From IDS-8 sp964607425 (GTDB lineage: Bacteria; Pseudomonadota; Gammaproteobacteria; Steroidobacterales; Woeseiaceae), in assembly GCA_964607425.1 (NCBI GenBank), contig CAZSKQ010000006.1:10270-74269 (forward strand): DNA of 64,000 nt, read 5' to 3'. The translations under genes were made by a program, and so were the position numbers. The notes beneath the pieces are model-generated. The model saw only the letters and a list, made by a program, of their open reading frames with translations, did no database searches and was not told the DNA's origin. Positions 1 through 8,323 of the stretch are shown here, one piece after another. Numbering within the stretch: the stretch's first letter is position 1; the number at the start of each line of letters is the position of its first letter.

Positions 1-215
1 CGCTCATCGGCTGCCGGGAGGCCATGACTTGCCCCGTGGCGCGAGCGCGCGCCGAGGACGACGCCCGCACCGAAGCACAGGGCGAGGCCCGGCGGCGAGC
101 CGATCCGGCGCCGCAGGATCTCGTAGCCGCGTTTGGCGCGTGCATTGCGTTCGCCGCGCAACCGCAGCGCCGCGGCCGCCAGCCGGTCCGCGTCGGTTTT
201 CAGGTGCCCGAACAC
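1..215 (-). CDS. small hypothetical protein, third gene of a yqjD/yqjE-like set (partial)
   Basis: The frame opens at a GTG (213-215) and reads leftward off the window edge for about 71 codons without a stop, so the C-terminus is missing. The visible part is an Arg/Ala-rich N-terminus (VFGHLKTDADRLAAAALRLR) followed by a short hydrophobic Gly/Ala stretch (GLALCFGAGVVLGA). It lies 10 bases after the stop of the YqjE-like gene and on the same strand, the place where yqjK follows yqjE in Escherichia coli. The role is inferred from position only; no family is recognised from the sequence. The start is uncertain because the Shine-Dalgarno match is weak. Confidence 0.45.
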   Translation of the reverse strand, partial: MFGHLKTDADRLAAAALRLRGERNARAKRGYEILRRRIGSPPGLALCFGAGVVLGARSRHGASHGLPAADE

Positions 216-225
216 GGCCTGCGGT

Positions 226-627
226 TCACGGCAGCAGCCGCCGCGTCCGGGGGAAGCCGAGATTGGGCGCGAGGTGCGCATACCAGGCACGGCAGGCCCA
301 CACGCCCGCGAGATTGAGGAGCACGGCCAGCGCCAGTGCCAGCCACACGGGCAGGCCGGCCTGGACCGCGAGCCAGATGCCCAGCGCCACGAGGCAGAGC
401 CAGCTGATAATCAGCAGCGCGAGTGCCAGCACGGCCGCGGCCAGGATGGCGAGGGCAGACGAAAGCGTCAGCCGGGCTTCGGCGGCGGCCGTGGCGGCCA
501 CCGTCTGCACATGGCGGATTGCCGCGTCGCCGGCCGCGTACAGCTCGGCCGCCAGCGACTGGGGGTTCGTGGCGGTGGAGCTGGAGGGTTGTCCGGTCGG
601 CTCGTCGCGCCCCGGCTGGCCTGGCAT
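226..627 (-). CDS. YqjE-like inner-membrane protein (phage-holin-3_6 type family)
   Basis: The protein has 133 residues. A polar N-terminus (about 1-45) is followed by two closely spaced hydrophobic helices: LSSALAILAAAVLALALLII (about 56-75) and a second segment near 83-112. Its C-terminus is basic (RRLLP). This two-helix hairpin with amphipathic flanks is the pattern of YqjE and related holin-superfamily proteins, which are ordinary chromosomal envelope proteins and not lysis holins. It sits 21 bases downstream of a DUF883 gene, the same order as yqjD-yqjE. The function is unknown; in E. coli the linked YqjD is a membrane-anchored, ribosome-associated protein. Confidence 0.65.
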   Translation of the reverse strand: MPGQPGRDEPTGQPSSSTATNPQSLAAELYAAGDAAIRHVQTVAATAAAEARLTLSSALAILAAAVLALALLIISWLCLVALGIWLAVQAGLPVWLALALAVLLNLAGVWACRAWYAHLAPNLGFPRTRRLLP

Positions 628-648
628 GATCCGCGGGGCAGCGGCGCG

Positions 649-951
649 TCAGCGGCTGAACAGCCGCGAGAGAATGACACCGGCCGCGAAGGCAATGCCG
701 GCGGCGGCCAGGGGATTTTCCTTCGTGTACTCCCGCAGGTGGTCCACGGCGCGTTCCGCTACGACGCGGGCCTCCTCGCCGGCTTCCCGCAACCGCTGCT
801 CCCCGGAAGCAGCGGCGGCACGCAGGCTTTCTTCGTCAGTGCCACCTGCCCCCGGCGTGCCGGCGGCGCCCTCTCCGGCTGCGGCCGAGCCCGGGTCCGG
901 TTGCGCCTCGAAGCCCGGCGGCCGCCCGGGCCCTTCGGGACCTGGGTTCAT
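649..951 (-). CDS. DUF883 (YqjD/ElaB/YgaM-like) tail-anchored protein
   Basis: The protein has 100 residues. A Pro/Gly/Ala-rich N-terminus (1-40) leads into a charged helical region (about 41-78, SLRAAAASGEQRLREAGEEA) and then the DUF883 signature ENPLAAAGIAFAAGVILSRL ending in SR at the C-terminus, a single tail-anchor helix with a glycine-zipper look. E. coli ElaB/YqjD proteins with this layout sit in the inner membrane and bind ribosomes in stationary phase; that role is carried over by family only. A good Shine-Dalgarno (GAGGAA) precedes the ATG at 951. It is the first gene of a three-gene minus-strand set. Confidence 0.8.
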   Translation of the reverse strand: MNPGPEGPGRPPGFEAQPDPGSAAAGEGAAGTPGAGGTDEESLRAAAASGEQRLREAGEEARVVAERAVDHLREYTKENPLAAAGIAFAAGVILSRLFSR

Positions 952-1005
952 ATCGTTCCTCTCGCGCAGTCGGGCGACGCAGACTCGCCTGCGCCGCCGC
1001 CACGG

Positions 1006-1632
1006 TTACTGGGTCATGTCCTGGGTCGGGGTTTCGCCCGATTCGCTAACCGGCTGGTACTCTCCCGGCGAATACTCGGTTTTCGTCTGGAGCATCTCGC
1101 GCGTGAGGTCGCTCTCCAGCCGGTCCTGGCCGCCGGAGGCTGCCTGGAGCTCGTTTAATCCTATGACGACGCTCTTCTGCCCGACCCCAAGGAAGCCGCC
1201 TACATCCACTACCGCGTATTTCTGGCTGCCCGCGGTGTCCTGCACGACTTCCTGTACCTGGCCAATCTCTTCGCCGTCGGCGCTCACGACCGTCATACCG
1301 ACAATCTCATCCGTGCTCATGGATGCAAGGTCCTGGCCGCCGCCGGACATCCCGCCCTGTTGCTGCGACCGGTCGCTGCCGAGCAAGGGGTCTTCGGGCG
1401 ACGTCGACTGGTCCGGACTGCCGGTGGAATACGGGTCGTCCGTGGTCGTACCGCCGGCCGAGCCCGTCTCGCCCCCTGTCGAATCGTCCGGCTCATACAT
1501 CGCCATGTTGTCGGAAGACTGGTCCTGCGTCGCCGGTGAACCGGGATCCTGCTGCTGATTGCCCGCGTCGCACCCGGCCAGTGCGAGCAGCGCGCTCCCT
1601 GCCCATATTGCCAAATATCCTTTGCTACTCAT
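1006..1632 (-). CDS. PRC-barrel domain lipoprotein
   Basis: The ATG at 1632 is chosen because an AGGGAG Shine-Dalgarno lies just upstream and the product then begins with a lipoprotein signal (lipobox LALAGC, Cys21). Asp22 follows the cysteine, which in E. coli marks retention in the inner membrane. A low-complexity Ser/Asp/Gln/Gly linker (about 25-95) leads to a PRC-barrel: MSTDEIVGMTVVSADGEEIG, then a VVDVGGFLGVGQKSVVI strand pair, ending near residue 185. Such proteins are widespread and bind partners or act in envelope stress; the exact role is unknown. The 208-residue length suits the family. An in-frame extension upstream lacks signal-peptide character. Confidence 0.8.
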   Translation of the reverse strand: MSSKGYLAIWAGSALLALAGCDAGNQQQDPGSPATQDQSSDNMAMYEPDDSTGGETGSAGGTTTDDPYSTGSPDQSTSPEDPLLGSDRSQQQGGMSGGGQDLASMSTDEIVGMTVVSADGEEIGQVQEVVQDTAGSQKYAVVDVGGFLGVGQKSVVIGLNELQAASGGQDRLESDLTREMLQTKTEYSPGEYQPVSESGETPTQDMTQ

Positions 1633-2062
1633 GTTGAACTCCCTGCTGCGTGTGAAGACGTTGCGACCATTACTGCCTACAACACCGTTTATCTGCTGCC
1701 CGATACAACAAACAACCACTCTCAAATAAGCAATTAACGTGCCATTCGAAAGCCGCGCGAGGGCAGCGGCAGCGACGGCGGCGCCTTGCCGGGTGCGTGC
1801 CGGGACGGTAAACCGGCATCCGGGCGGCGCTTCCTGCCAACACGGAATGTAATTCTTGCAAGACGTGTAAGAATTGGAGGCTGGAAAATGCGGGGCGGGG
1901 GTCGCCCGGCGCGCAGACATTGCGGCTGCGCGCTCGGCGGTCTATGGGACAGGGGGCAAGATGCCGCTCGGGGTCTTTACGCGGAATACCGGCAAGATGC
2001 CCGGGTGACGATTCGGAGGCCCGCGCTCCTGGAGGTCCGCGAATCCGGACATCACGATCCGC
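1633..2062. other. 430-base intergenic stretch
   Basis: The PRC-barrel gene reads away from this stretch and a small minus-strand gene ends at its right edge. The part next to the PRC-barrel start (about 1680-1740) is clearly richer in A and T than its surroundings and probably holds that promoter, though no convincing -35/-10 pair was found. Further right is an inverted repeat (1851-1875) placed just before a Shine-Dalgarno-like GGAGG and an ATG at 1888 that opens a 64-codon frame ending at 2082. That frame is Arg/Gly-rich, overlaps the end of the opposite gene, and is not supported as a real gene. Confidence 0.6.
1851..1875 (+). promoter_or_regulatory. 10-bp inverted repeat (possible operator or hairpin)
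   Basis: The arms AATTCTTGCA and TGTAAGAATT flank a 5-base spacer (AGACG) and pair with one mismatch. The element is AT-rich against a GC-rich background and is followed within about 10 bases by GGAGG and an ATG at 1888. This is either a regulator-binding palindrome or a small RNA hairpin. No regulator can be assigned. Confidence 0.35.
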
Positions 2063-2281
2063 TCAGTGCACCCGGGCGGTGAACTCGTTCGTGATGATGC
2101 GGTCTTCTTCCGCGCCGCCGGGAAGCGCGGACGAACGCTTGCGCGCCGGATCGGCCGCGGATGCCTTGTTCGAATCTTCCTCGGGGGTGTCTTTGCCGAG
2201 CTCTGCGCGAATCTGCTTTTCCAGGTTCAGCAGATGTTCCAGAATTGCCGACCTCCTGGACTTGCTCAACCGTTTGATCAT
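2063..2281 (-). CDS. small hypothetical protein, 72 aa
   Basis: The ATG at 2281 has a strong AAGGAG Shine-Dalgarno about 8 bases upstream, the main reason to call this gene. The product is highly charged: a basic N-terminus (MIKRLSKSRRSAILEHLLNL), an amphipathic helix near 10-30, then a polar, Ala/Ser/Asp-rich tail ending in ITNEFTARVH. There is no signal peptide or membrane segment, so it should be cytoplasmic. It is not recognised as a member of a named family. It is divergent from the M28 peptidase gene, with a 166-base shared upstream region. Confidence 0.55.
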   Translation of the reverse strand: MIKRLSKSRRSAILEHLLNLEKQIRAELGKDTPEEDSNKASAADPARKRSSALPGGAEEDRIITNEFTARVH

Positions 2282-2447
2282 CGTCTGGACTCCTTGAAGC
2301 CTGTGTTGCGACTACCCATGAGGGAGCAATTACCGTGCCAGCGACGCAATGACAGCTTCTCTTGCGCATCGGTATCGCACGCCGCAACGCGCTTGAAAAA
2401 AATGCCGCCGACGGTAATCCTTGCAAAAAAGCCTGCGGGGAAACGAA

Positions 2448-3926
2448 ATGCCGAGGAGAGTCACCGCGATCGTCGCCTGCGTGTGCTGGGCGGCCCTGCC
2501 CGCCGCTATCGCGCATGCGGACGAGGAAACCGACAGCCTGGTCGCGGCCATGCTGGGCGATACGCCGATCATCGGCGACCTGCGTGAGCTCACGGACACG
2601 ATCGGCGGGCGCGCAACCGGAACGCCGGCCAACGAAGAGGCGGTGGAGTGGGCGCTGGAGACGTTCCAGGGCGCGGGCGTCACTGCCGTGGCCGAGCCGT
2701 TCGTCATGCCGATGCGCTGGCACGAACGGCAGTCGAGCGCAACGATCACGGGCGACGTGGAGTTCGCCGCGCAGGTCGTCGCAAAGCCGTTTTCGACGGC
2801 TACTCCGCCCGCCGGGTTGCGCGCGCCGCTGGTGGATGCCGGCCTGGGCACAGAGGAGGATTTCGAGCGCCTGGGGAACCGCGCCGCCGATAGCTGGGCG
2901 CTGGTCGCAACACCGGTGCTGGACGACGTCGCCGGACTGGCGGGACTCTTCGCAGGCTACGGCAATGCCGCGGCGGTGGAAGGGAGGGCAGTGGACGCGG
3001 GCGTAGCCGGTCTCGTGTTCATGTCGTCGCGGCCGCAAAATCTCCTGTACCGGCTCTTCGCCAGTCGCGGGATCGATAACACCCTGCCGATTCTCGTCAT
3101 GGAGCGGGAACAGGCCGAGCGCGCGCAGCGCCTGCTGCGGAAGGGTCGCGGCCTCGAGCTGCAAGCCACGATAGACGTCGAGCGCGAGGCAGGCTACGAG
3201 GCGCGCAACGTGATCGGTGAGATCCGCGGCGACGAACGCGGGGATGAAATCGTGGTGTTTGGCGCACACCTGGATTCCTTCGATCTGGGCACGGGCGCGC
3301 TGGACAACGGCGCCAACGTGGCCATGCTCATTGACGTGGCACGCCAGATTCGCCGCCTCGGCCTGGTGCCGGCGCGGACCATCCGGTTCGCGCTGTGGAA
3401 CGGCGAGGAGCAGGGGCTCATCGGCTCATGGCGCTACACGGAGCAGCACGCGGACCAGTTGGACGATCACGTCGTCGCCGCTTCCTTTGACATCGGCACC
3501 GGGGCAATCACCGGCTTTTTCACCAACGGGCGGGAAGCACTGGTTCCGATGGTGGATCGCGCGCTGCAGCCGGTGGCGGGACTCGGGCCGTACACGCAGG
3601 TCAACCTGCCCGTGGTCGGCACGGATAATTTCGACTTCCTGATCCAGGGCGTGCCGAACTTGATCGCGATCCAGGCGGACGCCAATTACGCGTCCAACTA
3701 CCACGCGGAATCCGACACGTTCGACAAGGTCGACCAGCAGCAGCTGAAACTGAACTCGGCCATTGCCGCGGCTCTCATCTGGGGCTTTGCCAACGGCAGC
3801 GAGCGCCTTCCGCGCCACACGCACGCCGACATAGCGGAACTGATCGAGAGCACGGATCTCGAACAGCAGATGCAGAACTTTGGCGTGTGGGACGACTGGG
3901 CCTCCGGCCAGCGCGGCCTGCATTAG
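2448..3926 (+). CDS. secreted M28-family metallopeptidase with PA domain
   Basis: The ATG at 2448 follows a GGGGAAA Shine-Dalgarno and gives a clear signal peptide (about 1-23). An inserted protease-associated region spans about 95-245. The zinc-peptidase core follows: His274 and Asp276 in GAHLDSFDLG, the metal-bridging Asp286 in GALDNGAN, the catalytic Glu pair 320-321 in NGEEQG, and a distal ligand His419 in NYHAESDT. These match the M28 (aminopeptidase Y / glutamate carboxypeptidase-like) co-catalytic two-zinc site, so the enzyme is predicted to be an active periplasmic or secreted exopeptidase that removes residues from peptides. At 492 residues the length is typical. It appears to be a single-gene unit. 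Confidence 0.88.
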   Translation: MPRRVTAIVACVCWAALPAAIAHADEETDSLVAAMLGDTPIIGDLRELTDTIGGRATGTPANEEAVEWALETFQGAGVTAVAEPFVMPMRWHERQSSATITGDVEFAAQVVAKPFSTATPPAGLRAPLVDAGLGTEEDFERLGNRAADSWALVATPVLDDVAGLAGLFAGYGNAAAVEGRAVDAGVAGLVFMSSRPQNLLYRLFASRGIDNTLPILVMEREQAERAQRLLRKGRGLELQATIDVEREAGYEARNVIGEIRGDERGDEIVVFGAHLDSFDLGTGALDNGANVAMLIDVARQIRRLGLVPARTIRFALWNGEEQGLIGSWRYTEQHADQLDDHVVAASFDIGTGAITGFFTNGREALVPMVDRALQPVAGLGPYTQVNLPVVGTDNFDFLIQGVPNLIAIQADANYASNYHAESDTFDKVDQQQLKLNSAIAAALIWGFANGSERLPRHTHADIAELIESTDLEQQMQNFGVWDDWASGQRGLH

Positions 3927-3946
3927 ACCCGGTGCGCCGACCGGCC

Positions 3947-4014
3947 GTGGGAGCGCGTACCGCGCGCGATGCCACGGCGGCGGGTTGGGCATCGCGCGCC
4001 ATGCGCGCTCCTAC
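3947..4014. repeat. REP-like doublet (68 bp) between convergent genes
   Basis: Two 27-base arms (3947-3973 and 3988-4014) are inverted around a 14-base loop. Each follows the pattern GTaGGAGCGCGY...GCGCGAT, and they pair except for a central five-base block. The same doublet recurs at 50862-50930 and related single units at 56435, 56489 and 57900. It ends inside the stop codon of the NYN gene. As a strong hairpin between two convergent genes it may also act as a bidirectional terminator. No RAYT-type transposase is present in the window. Confidence 0.7.
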
Positions 4015-4823
4015 GCGGTAACTTTGCGGATCACGTAGCCGCCGGATTTCTCGTCCAGCTCGAGCTGCAGCAGATTGCGCTCCTGCGCTTCCTCCAGCAG
4101 CTCGCTGAACGAGCGGAACCCCCAGGAGGATTCATTGAAGCCCGGGCGGCGGCGTTTCAGCGCCTGCTTCACCATTGAGCCCCACAGCTTGGTGCTGTCG
4201 CCGCGTTCCGCGTAAAGCGCGTCGATCGTCTCGAGCACCAGCCCGATCGCTTCGGCGGCCGGATCGTCCTTGCCGGCGGCGGCGGCTTTTTTCGAGGCCT
4301 TCGATTTGCCTTTACCGCGCGCCGCGCCTCGATCCCGGTCGCTGCGGCCTTCCCGTTCCGAAACCAGCTCGTCGTAAAAGATGAACTCGTCGCAATTGCT
4401 GATCAGGAGATCGGACGTGGAATTCTTCACTCCGACACCGATGACCGTCTTCGCGTTCTCGCGCAGCTTGCTGACGAGCGGCGAAAAGTCCGAATCGCCG
4501 GAGATGATGACGAACGTGTCGATGTGTTCTTTCGTGTAACAAAGGTCCAGCGCGTCGACGACCAGGCGGATGTCCGCCGAGTTCTTGCCTGACATCTTGA
4601 TGTGCGGGATCTCAATCAGTTCGAACGCCGCTTCGTGCATGGCCGGCTTGAATTCCTTGTAGCGGTCCCAGTCGCAGTAGGCCTTCTTCACCACGATGCT
4701 GCCTTTGAGCAACAGGCGCTCGAGCACGGGACGGATATCGAAGCGGGCGTAGCGGCTATCGCGCACGCCGAGCGCGACGTTCTCGAAGTCGCAGAACACC
4801 GCAAGGCTGCTTTCGTCGTTCAA
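4011..4823 (-). CDS. NYN-domain (LabA/DUF88-like) protein with C-terminal OST-HTH/LOTUS domain
   Basis: Residues about 6-150 form a NYN PIN-like nuclease fold: CDFENVALG carries the first acidic cluster, GKNSADIRLVVDALDL and SGDSDFSPL carry the other conserved acids, and DELVSEREG closes the domain. A Lys/Ala-rich linker (about 160-190) leads to a winged-helix OST-HTH/LOTUS domain at about 195-265 (FNESSWGFRSFSELLEEAQE). The family is predicted to bind or cleave RNA; the natural substrate is unknown. The start is a TTG at 4823 with a GGAG Shine-Dalgarno six bases upstream. The gene is followed by the REP doublet and separated by 84 bases from the glutamate dehydrogenase gene. Confidence 0.85.
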   Translation of the reverse strand: MNDESSLAVFCDFENVALGVRDSRYARFDIRPVLERLLLKGSIVVKKAYCDWDRYKEFKPAMHEAAFELIEIPHIKMSGKNSADIRLVVDALDLCYTKEHIDTFVIISGDSDFSPLVSKLRENAKTVIGVGVKNSTSDLLISNCDEFIFYDELVSEREGRSDRDRGAARGKGKSKASKKAAAAGKDDPAAEAIGLVLETIDALYAERGDSTKLWGSMVKQALKRRRPGFNESSWGFRSFSELLEEAQERNLLQLELDEKSGGYVIRKVTA

Positions 4824-4907
4824 GGGGAGCTCCGGTCAGTGGGGTTCGCCGCGCATTATCGCCGTTGCGGGGCGGCCCTGCACGGCAATCGGGCGATGGC
4901 CCGGCAG

Positions 4908-6317
4908 TCAGTACCCGATCCCGAACTCGAGGTAGGCTTTGGCGATCTTGTCGAGTGCCAGCACGAAGGCCGCCGTGCGGTAGTCGGGGACGTTCTGTCG
5001 CGACTGCCTGATCTCGCGAATCTCGTTCCACGCGACGCGCATCGTATCGTCGAGCCCCGAGCGCACCAGGTCGAGCTCCCCGGCGCCCGACTGCAACGGG
5101 CTCGCGAGGTGTGCCGGCACCTTGCGCCCGGTGGCTTCCTCCACGATGGCGATGACCTGGCGGCCGCGGGCCTCCTCCAGCCGGCGATCCAGCCGGCCGA
5201 AGCGGATGTGGGAGACGTTCTTGACCCACTCGAAGTAGGATACGGTCACGCCGCCCGCGTTGACGAAGACGTCGGGGAGGATGGTCTTGCCGCGCTTGTG
5301 CAGCACCTGGTCCGCCTCGTACGTGGTCGGGCCGTTCGCGGCCTCCACGATCAAAGGCGCCTGGATGCGCTCGGCATTGTCAACGGTGAGCTGCCCCTCC
5401 AGCGCGGCGGGAATGAGAATGTCGCATTCCAGCTCCAGCGCCTTCGCGCTGTTTTCGATGAACTCGGCTTCCCCGTAGTTGGCGACCCCGCCGGACCTCG
5501 CGAGGAACTCGTGCACGCTCTCGACGTCGAGGCCCTTCTCCGAATACAACGCGCCATCGCACTCGGCGATCGCAATAATGATCGCGCCATCTTCCTGCAG
5601 GAACTTCGCCGCGTGGTACCCCACCTTGCCGAGCCCCTGGATCACGACGCGCTTGCCTGCCAGCCCGCCGCTCAGGCCAGCCGCCTTGACATCCTCCGGA
5701 TGCCGGAAAAATTCCTGCAGGGCGTAGTGCAGGCCGCGGCCGGTTGCCTCGTTGCGCCCGACGATGCCGCCCTGCGAAACGGGCTTGCCGGTGACGCAGG
5801 CAATGGCATTGAGATCGTGCGGGAACAGCATGCGGTAGGTATCGGCGATCCAGGCCATCTCGCGCGGCCCCGTGCCCACGTCGGGTGCCGGCACGTTTTC
5901 GCTGGGGCTGATGTAGCCTTTCTTGGCCATCTCGTAAGCAAAGCGCTTGGTGATCAGCTTCAGCTCGGATTCCTGGTACTGCGACGGATCGATGACCAGT
6001 CCGCCTTTCGAGCCGCCGAACGGCACATCGACGATCGCGCACTTGTACGACATCAATGCCGCCAGCGCTTCGATTTCGTCGCGGTTGACGATCGGCGAGT
6101 AGCGGATGCCGCCCTTGGCCGGCAACCGGTGCTCGCTGTGGACCGCACGCCAGCCGGTGAAGACCTGGATTCTGCCCTGTAGCTCCACCGGGAAGTTCAC
6201 CCGGTAGAGGGAGTTCGTAACCTTGATCTGTTCGGCCAGCCCACGCGGCAGCTCCATCGCGCCGAAGGCACGATCGACCATGTGATTGAGGCTGGAAAGG
6301 AAACCGCTCGTTGGCAT
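4908..6317 (-). CDS. glutamate dehydrogenase (Glu/Leu/Phe/Val family)
   Basis: At 469 residues this is a full-length small-type hexameric dehydrogenase that interconverts glutamate with 2-oxoglutarate and ammonia using NAD(P). The substrate region shows PAKGGIRYSP and the catalytic lysine motif PFGGSKGG, followed by NVPAPDVGTG. The Rossmann domain begins near 225 with the dinucleotide motif GLGKVG, and the C-terminal part contains PAALEGQLT and the FVNAGGVTVSYFEW segment typical of the family. Coenzyme preference cannot be told with confidence. The product is cytoplasmic and links nitrogen assimilation to the citric acid cycle. It appears to be transcribed alone. Confidence 0.92.
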   Translation of the reverse strand: MPTSGFLSSLNHMVDRAFGAMELPRGLAEQIKVTNSLYRVNFPVELQGRIQVFTGWRAVHSEHRLPAKGGIRYSPIVNRDEIEALAALMSYKCAIVDVPFGGSKGGLVIDPSQYQESELKLITKRFAYEMAKKGYISPSENVPAPDVGTGPREMAWIADTYRMLFPHDLNAIACVTGKPVSQGGIVGRNEATGRGLHYALQEFFRHPEDVKAAGLSGGLAGKRVVIQGLGKVGYHAAKFLQEDGAIIIAIAECDGALYSEKGLDVESVHEFLARSGGVANYGEAEFIENSAKALELECDILIPAALEGQLTVDNAERIQAPLIVEAANGPTTYEADQVLHKRGKTILPDVFVNAGGVTVSYFEWVKNVSHIRFGRLDRRLEEARGRQVIAIVEEATGRKVPAHLASPLQSGAGELDLVRSGLDDTMRVAWNEIREIRQSRQNVPDYRTAAFVLALDKIAKAYLEFGIGY

Positions 6318-6441
6318 TCAATGGAGTTCCGCGCGGGCACTGAACGGCATTGTCCGCGCAACCTGTGCAGCATTCAAACGGCAAACGGAAAACCGGGCGC
6401 TGCTTACGGGCGCGTGACCGCAGGTGCTCCGGCGGGCCGGA

Positions 6442-7242
6442 TCAGGAATTCGTTTGCCCTGCTCCCGGGTCGCGCCGCTGCACGCGGATCCGGTTATGGA
6501 CGTCCCTGACTCCCCGGCTGGAGTCCGCGATATCCTCCGCGCGGTGCTTCATGTAGCGCTTGGGCACCGTGCCCGACAGGGTCACCTCGCCGTCCGTGAC
6601 CTCTATATCGATGTCGCGCGCGTCGATTTCGCCGTCATCGGCGATCTCGTCGCAGACGTCTTCCCGGATGCGCTCGTCGGAGCGGGCATAATTGCGCGGG
6701 CCGACACCCCTGAACCCTTCTCCCGGCTCCGGATAGACCTGGTCCGTGCCGCCGCCCCGCGGCGCGGCCCACGACGGGTTTTCGTACTCGAACCCGGACA
6801 CACGCCCGGAGTAGCCGGTATAAGGATGGCTCCGGTGGTAATGCGCTTCCTGCCGGTACTGGCTCTCGGATATGTTGCGGCCGGTCTCGGGGCTCCGGTA
6901 GGGGCCTGACTGGCGCTCCGACCAGCTATCGCGGTCGCGTTCCGGCACCTGTCCGGAGAAGTCGGACCGATAGCTCTGCGGCCACTCGTTACCGTAACCC
7001 GCGTCGTCACGCCGCCCCGACACACGGTAACGGCCGCGCTCGTCCTGCACGAATTCGCGCGCCCCGGGCCCTTCGTCCGTGTCGTCGCGGCGCTCATCCT
7101 CCCGGGGCATGCGCTGCGGGCGTCCGCGCTCGTCTTCGTCGCCGCGCACGCTCCGGTGCGCGTACTCCGAGGAATAGCGCCCCCCCGGTTCCTGCCGCCA
7201 GTCCGGCTGGCGGTCGTGGCGGCCTTGCTGTTGTCGTGGCAT
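6442..7242 (-). CDS. BON-domain protein with long disordered charged N-terminus
   Basis: The ATG at 7242 has a GGAGGTGA Shine-Dalgarno and starts the product at MPRQQQGRHDRQ. Residues 1 to about 185 are low-complexity, rich in Arg, Asp, Glu, Ser, Gly and Tyr, and surely disordered. The C-terminal about 70 residues form one BON domain (REDVCDEIADDGEIDARDID, then EVTDGEVTLSGTVPKRYMKH and a closing DVHNRIRV strand). BON domains bind phospholipid or envelope partners and are common in osmotic-stress proteins. There is no signal peptide, so this form should be cytoplasmic, unlike OsmY. Similar disordered-plus-BON proteins occur near other stress genes, as here. Confidence 0.8.
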   Translation of the reverse strand: MPRQQQGRHDRQPDWRQEPGGRYSSEYAHRSVRGDEDERGRPQRMPREDERRDDTDEGPGAREFVQDERGRYRVSGRRDDAGYGNEWPQSYRSDFSGQVPERDRDSWSERQSGPYRSPETGRNISESQYRQEAHYHRSHPYTGYSGRVSGFEYENPSWAAPRGGGTDQVYPEPGEGFRGVGPRNYARSDERIREDVCDEIADDGEIDARDIDIEVTDGEVTLSGTVPKRYMKHRAEDIADSSRGVRDVHNRIRVQRRDPGAGQTNS

Positions 7243-7399
7243 CTGGTCACCTCCCGTGCGATTGCACCCCAGGATCGCAGCAACATCCGTGCCAGTGGCT
7301 GCTATCGGGGGAAGGGGCTCAGCGCGCCGCGGATGGACCGGCAACCACTGCCGGACGCCACCTTTGTAAGTCGCGCCGGACAGCGTGTAAGTTCAAGGC

Positions 7400-8296
7400 A
7401 TGGGACGTGTTCTGGCTGTTCATTCCCGGACCGGCCATGGCGCCGGCATTCTTGCACTCGCGCTGCTCGCCGGGGCGCCGGTGCAAGCGGAAGTCTCGGT
7501 CTGCGGCGATCCGGCAGCCGCTTCCTATGTCGCCGGCGCGTTTGCTCGCCATGATCGCTCAGCGCTGCGCGAACATGCCGGCGCAACCGAGCAGGAAAAC
7601 CAGGATCTCGACTTGCTGATCGCGAGCCCGTCGCGGCCGCTTTCCTACGGCTTCGGGCATCGCTACGTCATTTTCGATTTCACCGGTATCGAGCCACAGA
7701 CCAACGGCCACCTGCACAGCTCGTTCGTACCGCTGCACTGGCAGCGAAACAACCTGCGGCTCAGCGCGGCGGCCGCGTTGTCGGCGTCATCGAACGTCCT
7801 GGGTCATCCGCGGGAATACGAAACCGGGGCACTGCAACTGCTGTTTGCCGTCGTTGCACAAAAGGAGATCGGCAGGCAGCTGGCAATCCGTTACGGTCTC
7901 TGCGGCGACCATCGATTCGGCGACTACCGGATCTACCCGGCCGCCGGCATCGAGTGGCGGCCGCACCCGGACTGGGCACTGGAATTGGGGTTTCCGCGAA
8001 CGCGCATCGCGTACACGGTTACGAGCGCCCTCGAAACGTCCGTGCAGGTCGCCCCGGACGGCAACGAATGGCTCGTCAAGAACCGGGACTTCTCCGCGGA
8101 ATCGGAGCTGCTGTACGAGGCGGTCGCGCTGGAATGGATCACGGCCTGGCAGCCCGGTACCCGGCTCACCCTCGCCGTAAGCCTCGGCCGCCAGCTGCGC
8201 AACCGCTATGAAATGACCCTCGCGAGCGGCGAGCGCGTCGCCGTGTCCGGACAGCCGGCGGATCGCGTGGGCATCGAGTTACGGTGGCGCTTCTGA
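7400..8296 (+). CDS. outer-membrane beta-barrel-like protein with signal peptide
   Basis: The N-terminus has a basic start and hydrophobic core ending in APVQAEVS (signal peptide, cleavage near residue 30). The remaining about 265 residues alternate polar and hydrophobic positions in strand-like runs (HRYVIFDFTGIEP, LRLSAAAALS, WALELGF, RLTLAVSLGRQL) and end with an aromatic residue (GIELRWRF), the usual barrel-assembly signal. It resembles DUF6268-type or generic outer-membrane proteins that take hydrophobic ligands, but no specific family is certain. It is convergent with the dodecin gene. Confidence 0.65.
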   Translation: MGRVLAVHSRTGHGAGILALALLAGAPVQAEVSVCGDPAAASYVAGAFARHDRSALREHAGATEQENQDLDLLIASPSRPLSYGFGHRYVIFDFTGIEPQTNGHLHSSFVPLHWQRNNLRLSAAAALSASSNVLGHPREYETGALQLLFAVVAQKEIGRQLAIRYGLCGDHRFGDYRIYPAAGIEWRPHPDWALELGFPRTRIAYTVTSALETSVQVAPDGNEWLVKNRDFSAESELLYEAVALEWITAWQPGTRLTLAVSLGRQLRNRYEMTLASGERVAVSGQPADRVGIELRWRF

Positions 8297-8302
8297 TCGC
8301 TT

Positions 8303-8317
8303 CTGGAGTTTCTCCAG
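8303..8317. terminator. short hairpin between convergent genes
   Basis: CTGGAG and CTCCAG pair perfectly around a TTT loop, in the 27-base gap between the barrel gene and the dodecin gene. There is no T-run after it, so intrinsic termination is not assured. Confidence 0.35.
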
Positions 8318-8323
8318 CGCGCA

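Noticed and set aside
226..627. Phage holin as evidence of a prophage
   Set aside because: The gene lies next to a DUF883 gene in the ordinary yqjD/yqjE order and no phage genes are near.
1786..2082. 98-codon plus-strand frame
   Set aside because: Only the last 64 codons have a plausible start; composition is Arg/Gly-rich, and it overlaps the better-supported gene on the opposite strand.
4011..4823. NYN protein as a toxin of a toxin-antitoxin pair
   Set aside because: No small partner gene is adjacent, and the LOTUS domain points to an RNA-associated protein instead.
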